Positions 12,180-23,390 of a stretch of 64,000 nucleotides of DNA are shown in pieces. The DNA lies in NCBI GenBank assembly GCA_964058845.1, contig CAXKVR010000093.1, positions 496,001-560,000 of the forward strand. The letters run 5' to 3'. Position 1 is the stretch's first letter. Each line of letters starts with the position of its first letter. Under the pieces are notes generated by a model. That model was not told the origin of the DNA. It did no database searches and saw only the letters and a program-made list of their open reading frames with translations. The position numbers and the translations under genes were made by a program. This DNA is from Carex sylvatica. Its lineage: Eukaryota; Streptophyta; Magnoliopsida; Poales; Cyperaceae.

Positions 12180-12660
12180 GGTGTGAAAAAAACGTATTAT
12201 GCCGTGACTAAGTGAATAGTGATTCGTGCCGTGACCAAAATGTCAAAGGGTGGTCACGGCACGCGAGCCACGCCGGGACTATTCACGTGCCGTTTTCAAA
12301 CGTAACTGATCATGTTTATCATGTTTAACTATTTTTTTCATAATTTAAGTTAGTTTCTTTAAGATTTAACATTTGATTAAGACCTGACGGTCTTAATTAC
12401 ACGTGATTCGTGTGGTTACGTTGCTTGTTGTGACCGGATCTTTCGCGTGTTGTGCCGTAACCAAAACGTTAAGAATTAGTCACGGCACACGAATGGTTAC
12501 GGCACGTGAATGATCACAGCACGTGACACGTGAATCATGACACAAAATAGTAACACGTGCCGTACCGTTCCGTGACGGAGCCAGCTCTGCCATGCCATTT
12601 TTCCCACACAAGGCACCCGACACATCTGTCACGCAAAAGTTGAGATATCTCAGAGGAAAC
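12180..12660. repeat. GC-richer inverted/direct repeat patch (GCCGTGACC, CACGTG)
   Basis: Repeated GTGCCGTGACCA, GGTCACGGCAC and CACGTG motifs occur in both orientations. The patch ends with a right-hand terminus of the preceding MITE family (TCACGCAAAAGTTGAGATAT). It probably consists of one or more decayed DNA transposons; the termini are not clear. Confidence 0.5.
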
Positions 12661-13375
12661 GCACACGAGGCAGGAAGAGAGGAGGAAAACAAAGTCAGAT
12701 CTCATGTGGCCGAAGTCCACACAACAACTGTGTTGCCATCTGTATGCTTTGGATGTAATGTTTTTTCAGATCCTTCAACCACATCAAAAAAACGAAATCA
12801 CTTATTTTATTTTCCTTAATTAGTTAATATTTTTCTATATATAAAAATAATGCTCTCTACACAAACAAACCCAATAGCTCCTACAATTGTTAGCAAGAAT
12901 TACATTACTGGAAATAGTAATCTCATTTGTTGAGTCTTATTACCATTTTACTTTTAGTGACTTCAGCAATAATGAAAGTGCATAAGAAATAAACAGTGTC
13001 TCAAATTCAAAAAAGAAACGACTTCTTGAGGGAAAGAAATATGCTGTTATTCCTTGCGAATAGTAGGAATCTGTTACTCCGATCCAACCGTTAAAACTTG
13101 TCTATGCAAATTTCAAGGAAGTTTTTGATGCATAAATCCCAACAAAGATTAACGATTGCGATCGGAATATCAGGTTCCTGTTATTCCAAAAGAATAACAG
13201 CAGATTTATTTCCTGCTTGAGACGTGAACTCACATGAAAACAATTGAGAACCAATTTTCTTGAAAATCCAAGAACTATTACAATAATGCATCAAGATATT
13301 GAAGAAGATAATATAATTCCATTGACAGGTTTCAATAAATAAATGGCTGTACTAATCAAGGTGCACTAAAACACC
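12661..13375. other. Intergenic, 3' side of UGT
   Basis: No gene is seen. A weak inverted repeat lies at about 13040-13220 (ATGCTGTTATTCC against GGAATAACAGGAA-type arms). The part next to 13376 should contain the 3' untranslated region of the UGT. Confidence 0.4.
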
Positions 13376-14758
13376 TTATTTGAATGTCTTAAGCTTCTCA
13401 ATAAAATCATCTATATGTTTCTCATGAGAATTCCTGTCTGTAAATATCTCCTTCAGTTGTTTTGCATTGCGTCGAATGACCTTCCCCTCTTCTTCCACCA
13501 TGATAAAGCGAATCACTTTTGCTACCTCTTCCCGCATAAAATTCCCGGTTTCTTCATCTCTCGGGATAGCTACACCAATTTCTTTCTCCTCCAAAATTCG
13601 AGCGTTCAACCCTTGATCAGCATATATAGGCAATTGCACCAAAGGGTGCCCGAATTGAAAGTTTTCAACTACTGAACTCCAACCGCAATGTGTCAGAAAC
13701 CCTCCAACAGATGCGTGTGCTAAGACTTTCATTTGTGGAACCCATCCCGTTACAACTCCAAATTCTTTTGTTCGCTCTATGAATCCCTCCGGTAAACCAT
13801 CCGGCTTCCTAAGTGCCCAGAGAAAGTGTACCTTTGACATCTCAATGCCGAGAGCAAGCTCCTGAAGAAGCTCTCCGCTCAAAGTGGCCTCGCTACCAAA
13901 AGCAATGTAAAGAACGGATTCAATGCGTTGCCGATCTAACCAATCCATGACATCAAGCTCACCGACATCGGTAGTTCTCCTATTAGATGGTTGTTCAATA
14001 GAAGGCGGTAAAAGACCAACCGGCATGACTTCCTTCGCATAGAGCTTGCTTAGAAGTGACAGCCATTTAGACTCGAGGCTACGGCAGCTCCTGACACAAA
14101 CAAACTTGCTTCCGTTAATAACTGAAACAATCCGCTCTGTATCGGTAACACCAGATGCATTTTTCTCGCTGACACTTAAGAAAGAACGGGCCTCATGGAG
14201 GCGGAAGGCAACATTGGAAGGAAACGGGATCCAACTCGGTGGTACAGTGAAATCCTCAACTGAGGTCCGATAACCACCAAGCAGTTCTGAGCATGGCCCA
14301 AAGAAAGCCAAGGCAGGAGCTATGAACACCGAGAAGTATGTACATGGAACACAACACTCCTCCGCTATTTTAGGGAGCCAGTGATGGGTGAAGTCCATGA
14401 TGATCCAATCTGGCCTTGCACTTTTATCGGCACAAGCCGATTTGAAGAAGGTGGAGAAAGGTGCTTCCAAACCATCAAATGCCTTTTTGAGGTACTGGAC
14501 CTTCTCTAAATGTATGTCTCCCATAGCTTCGGCTGTCTCAGGTAGGTACTCAACTAGAGGAAGCGGAAGGGAGATGAGCTGTATGCCGGGAGGTAGGTCA
14601 GGCTGGATTTGCACGAGCCGTTCGATGTTTCTCGGTGTGGAGATATAGGTAATGCGGTGGCCCCGTTTTGCGAGGGACTTGGACAGTTCAAGGAGAGGAA
14701 GCATGTGACCAAAGGCTAGCCATGGAAAAACCAAGATGTGGAGAGATTCGTCAGACAT
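13376..14758 (-). CDS. Family-1 UDP-glycosyltransferase, UGT91-like
   Basis: A single uninterrupted exon of 460 residues, the normal length for plant UGTs. The sugar-acceptor half carries the catalytic His18 in FPWLAFGHMLP and its likely partner Asp122 in IMDFTHHW. The donor half has a complete 44-residue PSPG box at residues 339-382, with WVPQ at its start, HCGW at 357-360 and a final DQ. The N-terminal style and the GLNAR after the box resemble UGT91/UGT94 enzymes. These commonly add glucose, rhamnose or xylose to a sugar already on a flavonoid, terpenoid or steroid glycoside. The PSPG ending in Gln is usual for UDP-glucose but does not settle the donor. The protein is cytosolic, with no signal peptide. 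A TATATATC-type TATA box lies about 70 bp upstream of the ATG (14827-14836, minus strand). No damage is seen. Confidence 0.93.
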   Translation of the reverse strand: MSDESLHILVFPWLAFGHMLPLLELSKSLAKRGHRITYISTPRNIERLVQIQPDLPPGIQLISLPLPLVEYLPETAEAMGDIHLEKVQYLKKAFDGLEAPFSTFFKSACADKSARPDWIIMDFTHHWLPKIAEECCVPCTYFSVFIAPALAFFGPCSELLGGYRTSVEDFTVPPSWIPFPSNVAFRLHEARSFLSVSEKNASGVTDTERIVSVINGSKFVCVRSCRSLESKWLSLLSKLYAKEVMPVGLLPPSIEQPSNRRTTDVGELDVMDWLDRQRIESVLYIAFGSEATLSGELLQELALGIEMSKVHFLWALRKPDGLPEGFIERTKEFGVVTGWVPQMKVLAHASVGGFLTHCGWSSVVENFQFGHPLVQLPIYADQGLNARILEEKEIGVAIPRDEETGNFMREEVAKVIRFIMVEEEGKVIRRNAKQLKEIFTDRNSHEKHIDDFIEKLKTFK

Positions 14759-14921
14759 GGCGGTAAAGTGATTAAATGCAAGAGATAGAGAGGATGCTAA
14801 CAGTATTTTAAGAAGTTAACAATAGAGATATATAAACTATAGAGAGCTTGCACTCACGGTCAAGTTCATCAATTTACTGTGAAGTCGGAAAAGAAAATGA
14901 AAACATGCATGTGCATATCGC

Positions 14922-15487
14922 CAGTGAAAAAAATGGAATTAGGATCGGTTATATACGCATATTAGTATCGGAATACAACCAATTCTAATCAGGGCGATAC
15001 AGATGTCAAACAAATCTGGATCGGTTCTTCAACCGATCCTAATAGTTACTATCTATATTGGTTTTTCAATAGAACCGATCCAGATTACTGCCTATCTGGA
15101 TTAGTTCTTTAATAGAACCAATGCAGAGTACTGCCTATCTGGATCGGTTCTACTAAATAACCAGTTGTTATTTTAACTTTTTTTTTAAAACAAATTAGTA
15201 TCTGGATCGGTTCTTAGCTAAGAACCGATCCTGTTTTTTTATTGAATCTAAAAAAAATATTTTTATTAAATGACCAGCTTCCATATATATTTTGCTGGCC
15301 AACATGCTAAATTATCATAAATCTTAAATTAAATATCACACATCCTAAATTATGTATCATAAACATACAACTCCTAAATTAAATAACACACATCCTAATT
15401 AATTATATATCATACACATACACATCCTAAATTAAATATCACATACACATCCTAAATTATTATAAAAAATTCATGTTCATGCAAATT
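14922..15487. mobile_element. CACTA-like element terminus with AACCGATCC subterminal repeats (copy 1)
   Basis: It starts CCAGTGAAAAAAATGG and then carries many GGATCGGTT and AACCGATCC motifs in both orientations, as in subterminal regions of CACTA (En/Spm) transposons. It continues with TTTTATTAAATGACCAGCTT and repeated CATCCTAAATTA. The whole stretch recurs at 49840-50377 in the same orientation; the copies diverge after CATGCAAATT. It begins about 165 bp upstream of the UGT start codon. No transposase or opposite end is visible. Confidence 0.6.
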
Positions 15488-15851
15488 GATGTAATCTACG
15501 GGGGTCAGTGATTGATTGCGCAGTGAGGTTGCCTAACTTGAATCTAAGGTACTGTTTTGCTGCATTTTTTAAATTGATCCAATCTTTTGTTGTATTTTTT
15601 AATTTGACTCACTTTTTCTCATATAGAACTCATACGCTACTTAGTTTCAGAGAATGGTAAATAATATTTACAGAGAATGGTAAATAATATTTATTACCTG
15701 TAATGCAATACAATAATTTTGTTTTATTTTAGTAAAGTGAAATATTTTGTTCTTAGTTCTTGATTCAATTGGGCTAAACCCTAGACCCTAAACAAAGAAT
15801 ATAAAAACAAAGATAAAAAAACATAAAGTACAATAAAGAAAACAAAGGTGT
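15488..15851. other. Intergenic, nothing recognised
   Basis: AT-rich sequence with a short tandem repeat (CAGAGAATGGTAAATAATAT twice at about 15648-15690). No gene. Confidence 0.5.
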
Positions 15852-16212
15852 ATATGGGCTCTCTTGTACTTTATGTTTTTTTTTTTTTTTTTCAAAATTC
15901 TAGCAGTTGATCATAATTGTTCAATGTGACTCCATATAATGAAGAAAAACAAATACCAAATTTTATATTTTTTAATTTTATTTTACTTTTTTTTTAGATA
16001 AGTTACCAAATCATTATTTTTCACAAATTTTATGATCATATAAACACAATAATTTCATACCTATCTAAAAAATATTAAAATAATTGTTAAGTTTGTAAAG
16101 TTTGGTCTACAATCACATGAAAGTAGTTTTGATAACAAGAGTGTTAGTATTGAGTGGTTCAAATCGGCAATTTGAATCTTAAAAATGCCATGAAAGACGA
16201 GAGGAGCCCATA
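15852..16212. mobile_element. Foldback MITE (TATGGGCTCTC ends)
   Basis: The left end ATATGGGCTCTCTTGT is mirrored by the right end GACGAGAGGAGCCCATAT. The arms share the general plan of the window's foldback family (AATTGTTCAATGTGACTCCA; TTTGGTCTACAATCACATGA), with a T-run in the left arm. Confidence 0.65.
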
Positions 16213-16627
16213 TTTATAAAGCATATTAGTAAGTTACTATAATAATTATTATGAATAATTATATTATTATTGTATTTTGTTGTCTTTTCTTAGATTTATA
16301 CTAATATTTTATTATAATTATGCTTCTGGCTAATAATTAACTTCCCGTAGTATTTCGGCTATATGTTTCCGCATTCAAAATTTATTAGATCGACTTCAAA
16401 CGACGAATTCAAACCACTTAAATCAATTTCTTTCATGAGAGCTTTAATTACATTTCAATTGTTAAAATTTTGATTTATTTAGTTATCAAGTCAAAATATT
16501 AGAAAAATATTAGAACATGAGGTTCATAATACATTCCAAAATCTTAATCTATATATAAATATCAATTTGGCTCAAATAATTGGACATTTCTAATAGCAAT
16601 TTTATATATATATATATATATATATAT
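16213..16627. other. Intergenic, nothing recognised
   Basis: AT-rich sequence ending in a (TA)n run that abuts the next foldback element. Confidence 0.5.
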
Positions 16628-17030
16628 GAGTAAGGCTAGGGTGCTATGGGTTGCATAGAGGGCTACGGTGCTACGGCTCAATATTTGAGTTTTCAAAATC
16701 CTAACGGTCGATCCGAAAAGTTCATCTTGTTCTCCATATTAATATGTGTTTGGAGACCAAATTTTACATTTTTTGAAAATTTTTTACTATTTTTTTAGAT
16801 AGTTAGAAAATCAAATATCTGAATGGTGCAGAATATTTTAGATCAAGTCATTTTCTACCTATCTAAAAAAATAGTAAAAAAATTTCAAAAAATGTAAAAT
16901 TTGGTCTCCAAACACATATTAATACGGAGAACAAGATGAACAGTTCGGATCAACCGTTAGGATTTCTAAAACTCGAATATTGAGCTGTAGCACCGTAGTC
17001 CTCTATGCAACACATAGCACCCTAGCCTTA

Positions 17031-17033
<3 letters not shown>
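16628..17033. mobile_element. Foldback MITE (GAGTAAGGCTAGGGTGC ends)
   Basis: This is the clearest foldback element here. The outer end GAGTAAGGCTAGGGTGCTAT is mirrored by ATAGCACCCTAGCCTTACTC. The inner arms contain AAGTTCATCTTGTTCTCCAT and GTTTGGAGACCAAATTTTAC, and the centre has TAGATAGTTAGAAAATCAA. It is flanked by TA microsatellites on both sides. Confidence 0.85.
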
Positions 17034-17065
<32 letters not shown>

Positions 17066-18263
17066 CGGTGACTATGAATGTGTGATCCAATCAATACAAT
17101 ACAATACATTCCAGTTTGATGGATGAGACACAGAGTCCGTGTCCCCAGGTACGTACAATTTAAAGGAATGAACAATTCAGATTAATTTTATTTAGATCAA
17201 ACTCAATCCGGTACCAATTGTGACTGTAGGGGGGCTGCTTTGAGATTTGTGCCGAGCTAAAAAAAAATGGTCCGGATTTTCAGCTTGCACCTTAGATATC
17301 TGGGTGATACGGATTCTGAGACAACAAAATAAACCAACCATGACTTATGAGCTTCTAATTTAAATGGGCCATTGTTTGATAGAGCCTCACCAGTGACTGT
17401 GGGCCAATCTTTCTCCTTATTTAAATGGGCTTACAAAGAGAGTAAATGAAGCATGAATGCATGGTCACAAGGTCGAATACCTACCAGGCCCAATGAAACC
17501 CAATTTGATGAAATAAAAAGTTCAATTCATCCGCAGTTTACAAGAGGTTTGTTTTTTTTTTAGTTCTTAAATCTCTGTAATTATCTATACCGCGCTATGA
17601 GTTCGTCTTTGAAAGAATTGGGGCATGTACTGTACGTATTATTTTGATCCTTTGTTCATTTCGTCATTAGAGTTCGTCTCTGAGTTACAACTTGATACGA
17701 AGCACATCATCGGAGATTTTATGGATTTGGTCGATGAAAAGAAAGAAAGAAAGCATCTCGAAGAAATTTAAGAAATGAAATTCGTAGTTTTATAAACTTT
17801 TTTGCAGGCTCAACTGCATCTGATTTGAGGTTTTTCAGAGAGGGCACAAATCATGTAGCAAACAATGCGCTATGCCACGCTAAAAAACCGAATCGAATAT
17901 ACTGTTTCTTATTGAATTCCTACAAAATCAAAAATTTGGTGCGAATCTTTTCATATAATCAAATTTTTTTTGTCATATGTTCATTTCTTTAAAAAAAAAA
18001 AAAAATTCTTAAAATAAAAAAAAATCCCCATGTGAAGTGCCTCTTCTTCCTCATTGCAAAATTTCCATGATTTCCACGCCAAACTCAATTCATCCCTGCA
18101 CCACCCACCGCTGAGTTGTGCCTTTTTTTTTAATCTTATCATGACTACCTCACGTTCTAATTAAAAATTGCTCCAAGAGGAATTTACAAGTAATAAAAAA
18201 AACCATATATTTCTCCGTGCTGAGTTCTTCATCATGACTCCATTGATTGATCATATATTAAAG
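17034..18263. other. Intergenic, nothing recognised
   Basis: No sustained reading frame and no bounded repeat. Short A- and T-runs. A weak match to the GTATCC-MITE family (GCTTTGAGATTTGTGCCGAG) lies at about 17240. Confidence 0.5.
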
Positions 18264-18272
18264 CACTTATAT

Positions 18273-18390
18273 GAAAGGAGAGATAGCACAGTTGGCTAGA
18301 AAAATAATTCTGAAACTATTATTTATCAAAGGTCGAGAGTTTGATTCTCCCTCACAAATTGTAGCTTCTGCGAATATTTAAGAAAAAAAA
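18273..18390 (+). mobile_element. tRNA-derived SINE
   Basis: About 118 bp with a Pol III A box (GATAGCACAGTTGGCTAG, 18281-18298) and a B box (GAGAGTTTGATTCTCC, about 18335-18350) at tRNA-like spacing, then an A-rich tail. It is flanked by an exact 9 bp target-site duplication, CACTTATAT, at 18264-18272 and 18391-18399. There is no tRNA cloverleaf, so it is not a functional tRNA gene. Confidence 0.8.
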
Positions 18391-18399
18391 CACTTATAT

Positions 18400-19127
18400 T
18401 ACCTTATTTAGATTGATCAAAGGAAAACAAGACGAACATCTAGCGTTACAGAAAATTGAAATTTCAGCATTTTAGTATAATAATACAACGGGAAACTAAC
18501 TAACAAGATGTTTTGTAACTAGAAATTTGAATCATTTGTTTGTACTGCAGTCATGCAAATACATGATTTACACAGTTAGAAAGAAATAATTAAATACCAT
18601 ATTTGCAGCAGTCAATAAAACCTATATTATTCTATTTTTGTGCTCAATAATATGTAATCATGTTCGTCTGAAACATAAAACATACATCATTTTAAAATTC
18701 TATTTTTTTTTTTAAATACATCTAACTGCTATGATTAAGGTGCTAAGTCAAAGCCCAAATTTAACTAATTTTATAATTGGAACATTCTTCGGTTCTTGTT
18801 GTTAGTGTCTAGCAAGTGCTTTACCATAGCGGTTCGCCTCCGAGTTGTCATCTAATAAGAATCATAATTGGCACCAGAAATTTACCACAGAGAGATTGAA
18901 TCTAATTAAAAAAAAAAAAAAAAAATTAGATGCTTATTAAAATATTGATGCCAAATTCTATTGCTGTTAATGCCTAGTACGTGCTGCCCTACAAACCAAA
19001 ATACATTAAATAATTAAGAAGTATTCTCCACTTCCCTACTGGCATGTATATATTTGATAAAATTATATAGGAACAGCTACATTATGATCACACATTTGTC
19101 TAACCAAGATAACCAACAAAGAGCTAT
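18400..19127. other. Upstream region of the GT61 gene
   Basis: AT-rich sequence with a 22-base A run at about 18907. A TATA-like TGTATATATTTG lies at about 19045, some 80 bp before the chosen start codon. Confidence 0.4.
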
Positions 19128-20991
19128 ATGGCCAAAGTGTCTAAATTCCTTGCTCTCGTTGTTTTTCTTCTCATTCCATTAATCTATGCCTTCATGCTTT
19201 GCTTCGATGCCGCCTCCAGACGCTCATGTACGCCATATTTTGCTCATAGAAGTATATGTATCAATTATTGGAAATATATATTGTGATGCATTTTGTTAAA
19301 TGCAGGGGATCCTCAATTGCGAGGATCCAAGAGCAATCATGCTGTCGGTATCAAACAATCAATGAAGCAAGATGTTCAGAGATTACTAAGCAAAGAGAAT
19401 GCTGAGGCTGAGAACATCAGGTTAAAACTACAACAACTACTAAGAGGTTGTTATTTTAAGTATTTATTGTCCTTAAATAATTAAGATGTAGATTCATATA
19501 AATATTATGTTGAACATTCAGATCAAATGTTTGGATTTTAAAAATAAAAATACGAGTCTATAACACGGACTAATATCTAATATGCCTAATACCATAGCCA
19601 CACTTTTATTGTTGAAGAAGTAGATTATCATAAAAAGCAATATATCATGCGATTTACCAAGTTTATGTAATGCATCTCTTCTCTGGAAAAAAGTAGGATA
19701 AAAAATAATACCCAAATAATTGTTATCCCTCTTTTATATCTAATACTCACCCGGTCACCCCTCTTTTATTCAACAATTTGAAATTTAAAAAATCAACAGG
19801 GCAAAGTAAAGAAGACCTCCTTCATAATGGAATTGGTTGCATTTCGACGACAAATTCTGGCATGTGTGTCACTTCATCAGCCGTCGCAGTCCACATTACT
19901 CCATCTAACATCACCGACATATACCTAACTGGCGGTCAAAGGCTTCCAGCAGACACAAAAACCATTAGCATTCTCCCGTACGAGAGAAAAAAAGATGAAT
20001 CTGCGATGAAAAACACCTCCCCAGTTAACTTCCTTGAGACCAACTCTACTACCCCACCACCAGCCTATGATGTCAGTCATGTGGTCCCGGCCATCATCTT
20101 CTTCACTGGTGGATATTCTGGGAACTTCTTTCATTCCATCAACGATCTCCTCATCCCGCTATTTATCACTTCCAGCAATCTCCGCCCCAATGTACACCTC
20201 ATCTTAACCAATTACCAGTCATGGTGGTTCAAGAAGTACCAGCGCATACTCTCTGCTTTCTCCTTCTATGACATCATATCTGCCCCGAGTAATGATGCCG
20301 CAGGAAAGATTCATTGTTTTCCAGGGGCCGTTGTGGGGCTCACTTATCACGGCCATCTGACGTGCAACAAGACTGAAGCACCTGGAAACCTCACTACGAT
20401 TGACTTTCTCCGTTTTCTTCATAGTTCGTTATTAATAAAACAAATGACACAGCAAAAACAGTAGCAACTCAAAAGAATCAACCTCTAATGGTACTAATGT
20501 CGAGGCGTAAGTCAAGAATGTTAATCAATGAAGAGGAAGTAATCAACCTTGCTAAAGAAGTTGGTTTCCAAGTCGAGGTTGCCACACCAAAGGAAATGTC
20601 AAATCTGCAATCGTTCGCTGAGCTGGTGAACCCGTGCCACGTTCTTTTGGGTGTACATGGTGCAGGGATGACAAACATGATATTCCTGCGACCTGGTCCA
20701 GTGCTGGTTCAAGTGATCCCATGGGGCTTGGATTGGGTCGCAAATGCATATTACCATTTGCTGGTTGAGGCGATGGGGCTGAAGTATGTGGAGTACAAGA
20801 TAAATGTAGAGGAAAGCACACTTCTAGAGAAGTACCCGATTGACCACCAAGTTATCACGGACCCAGATTCGATACACAAGAAAGGTTACAATGTGAGCAA
20901 GCATATCTATATCGATGGGCAAAATGTGCGTCTCAACTTGACGAGGTTTAGGGCTACGCTTGAGACAGCCATGCGACTCTCTAGTTTTTAA
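19128..20991 (+). pseudogene. GT61-family glycosyltransferase (DUF563), frameshifted
   Basis: Three exons: 19128-19227, 19306-19446 and 19800-20991, with GT-AG introns and matching phases. The product would be a Golgi type II protein with a membrane anchor at about residues 7-24 (FLALVVFLLIPLIYAFML). Its GT61 (DUF563) domain contains GGYSGNFFHSINDLLIPLF, HCFPGAVVGL and the C-terminal VHGAGMTNMIFLRPG. GT61 enzymes in plants add xylose or arabinose to xylan, or xylose to N-glycans. The frame of exon 3 stops at 20462-20464, while the conserved remainder (MSRRKSRMLINEEEVI onward) is open in another frame to 20991. The two frames overlap in 20425-20464, so a one-base loss (or equivalent) lies there. 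That interval is too short for an intron. Either this is a recent pseudogene or the base is an assembly error. Confidence 0.8.
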
Positions 20992-22044
20992 TCAGAATAG
21001 GATGCAAAGATAGGTACCAATTTTACCTGCTTCAAGCAGAAAGATTGTGGTGAAAAAACCTTCTCCACGGCATCTTGGTTGGGACCCACATGCTACCTTT
21101 TAAAGCTTGTGGTGAAAAAATATATGGTTTTGATTCTGGTATTGGGAATTTGATTAGCATATTTGCAATTATTTTTAGATTGGTTGATCGATGAAGATCA
21201 AGGGTTTCATTTAGTTCATACATAATAAATTTTCTTCATGTTTTCTCGCTTTGTTTGTTGTAAATGTAGTTTATTAACTCTTAGTCAGGTCAAAGAAAAA
21301 AGAAACAATTAAAATAGTCACTAGAGGGCATAAATATAATTACTCTTTGTAGTGGATAGAAAGCCTCTTTCTTTTGTTAATGCTGTTACTTGTTGGTGAT
21401 GTAACATTGACATGAAAGAGATAAAGATAGTTGTCTGCTTGTTGCCATTAGTGGAAAAAAAATGATCTAGAAACTTTGCATTTGTTTCTTAATTAGCATA
21501 TATCTTATAATTTGTGATCTTAGAATTTGTTTCTGTACAAGTTATATATATAGGTTCTTATGTTGTTTTAATTTGTGAAATTGAGTTATTCACTCTACTA
21601 TATATGTCATTTGTGAAATATTTTTATTTTCTTAAGATTTTCGGTGTCGGATCTTCTGTGATGCCCATATGTAGTCAATCGTGCTGTGAATCATTTTCAC
21701 CAAAGTAACGGGTCAAAATTTCATTTGCTTTGTTTTCACTGCATTTCTATTCACCGGGGTCTGGATCCGCTGCATTTCTATTCATCATCCGATCAGAATC
21801 CATGTCAATCTGATCCAAGTTGAAAAATTTTAAGAGATCTTTAATATTCGCGCAGATTATAATCAAGTTTCGAATCCAAACTCGCAGTTTTGAGTTGGGG
21901 AATCCGAACCATTCCACCGTGGATCACGTGTGATGAAATAGAAAAAGCGCTTCGCGTGCCAACCTCACGCCTTTCTAGGTCCCGCGTCACCAGTGTCTTC
22001 TAATGAGAATTAATGAAGCACGTGTGCTAGCAGCTAGTGTTTGG
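20992..22044. other. Intergenic, 3' side of GT61
   Basis: No gene recognised. The first few hundred bases probably include the GT61 3' untranslated region. Confidence 0.5.
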
Positions 22045-22905
22045 ATTACGGACAGAGCACGGGCGGACCGAGCATATCCGGGAACGGGCACAGGTAGGCA
22101 CGAATACAGGTACGGGCACGACGGGTATACGGGTATTACGGGTCAGGCATTACAGATTATTTTTTTAAAATTCCTGTCCTGCCCGTTTTATACCTGTGTC
22201 CGTTGTACCCGTGGGGGGCAGGACGGTCCGGGTAGGGGGGCAGTCCGATCTGGTTTTTTTTTTCTGTTTTTTTTCTGTTTTTTTACGGTGTTGTACGAAT
22301 ATTATTACGTGTTTATAATTCGACTTTTAAAATCTGAATAATTCAATATCAAATAGTGTATATAAATAAATAAAATTTGTAACTTATATATAAAAATTAT
22401 TCGTGCGAAAAATTTGTATATTTATTCGGCTAAGTACAAATCTATTTATTTATTTCTTTATACGTATTTATAATTTATTTATATCTCGGAATTTTTAGTT
22501 TACATTTTAAATTGATAATATATTTTCTAAACGTTTACTTTAAATTGATAATATATTTTTTAAACGTTCATTTATTTTTAATAGGTTTAATAAAATATAA
22601 ATAAAAAATATATTAAAACAATAGAGAGGGAAAATTTGAAATTTTTTGAAATTTTAAATATAAACGGGTACGGTACAGGTATAGGGTACACGGGTACAAG
22701 GACACGGGTACGGGTACACGAGTTCACGAGCACGGGTACTGGTAAATGGGTACTACGGTCCGGGTATGCCCGGGTATTTTACCGAAAAACTAGGTCTGAC
22801 CCGTTTAATGCCCTTGCTCGTGTATCCGTTTACCCGTTCTATATCTGAGCTCGGACACGGGTACCCCGGGCATAGGATACGGACGTACCGGGCACGGGCT
22901 GCCCT
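22045..22905. repeat. ACGGGT-rich repetitive element
   Basis: Both ends are dense in GGGTAC, ACGGGT and CGGGCACGGG motifs (22050-22230 and 22665-22900), with an AT-rich middle and a C/T-rich stretch at 22250. The two GC-rich ends partly mirror each other. Non-autonomous hAT-type elements in plants often look like this, but I cannot fix the termini or a target-site duplication. Confidence 0.5.
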
Positions 22906-22939
22906 AGACGGGTTTTGTTAATACTCTACTGGCAGCAAC

Positions 22940-23390
22940 GTTAGTGGAGCTAGGATCAGTGTCAATTTCACTTAGCAGTTGGATAATAGCGGTTTTCATG
23001 CTAACAGGCTAACAACACAAAAATCTATTCAATTAACTACACAGCCTTCATAAACAGACGGAAAAATGTTGTTTTCAATCAGTCTTTTCGTGATAAGCTT
23101 GACAGTTTTCAAAATTGTAAAATTCAATTGATACATGTATTGAACATGCATATCTTCTATTACAAACGTCTATTAGAGTTAAAAAAATTCAAGTTATTTC
23201 TCAAATAGCCAATAGTAAAATGAGTCCAATATTGACATACCAATATTGTTTATTTCATCAAATATAGTTTTTATAAATATTACAATGATAATTATTAAAG
23301 TTTGTAAGTTGTAGTATGTAGCTCACAGTTTGTATTGCTTTCCTATACTTTGTAAAATTGGCTAAAAAAGTTTCCGAAATTAGTTTAGTT
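22940..23390. repeat. Dispersed AT-rich repeat family (copy 1, left part)
   Basis: The phrases TTTTCATGCTAACAGGCTAACAACAC, in two runs, and AAAATGAGTCCAATATTGA recur in the same order at 42510-42600 and 51120-51380. The copy is split by a solo LTR and resumes at 24481 with TAGTTAACTATAAGTTCATC. Confidence 0.7.

Noticed and set aside
18281..18350. A tRNA gene
   Set aside because: A and B boxes are present but no acceptor stem or cloverleaf can be folded, and the unit has a SINE tail and target-site duplication.
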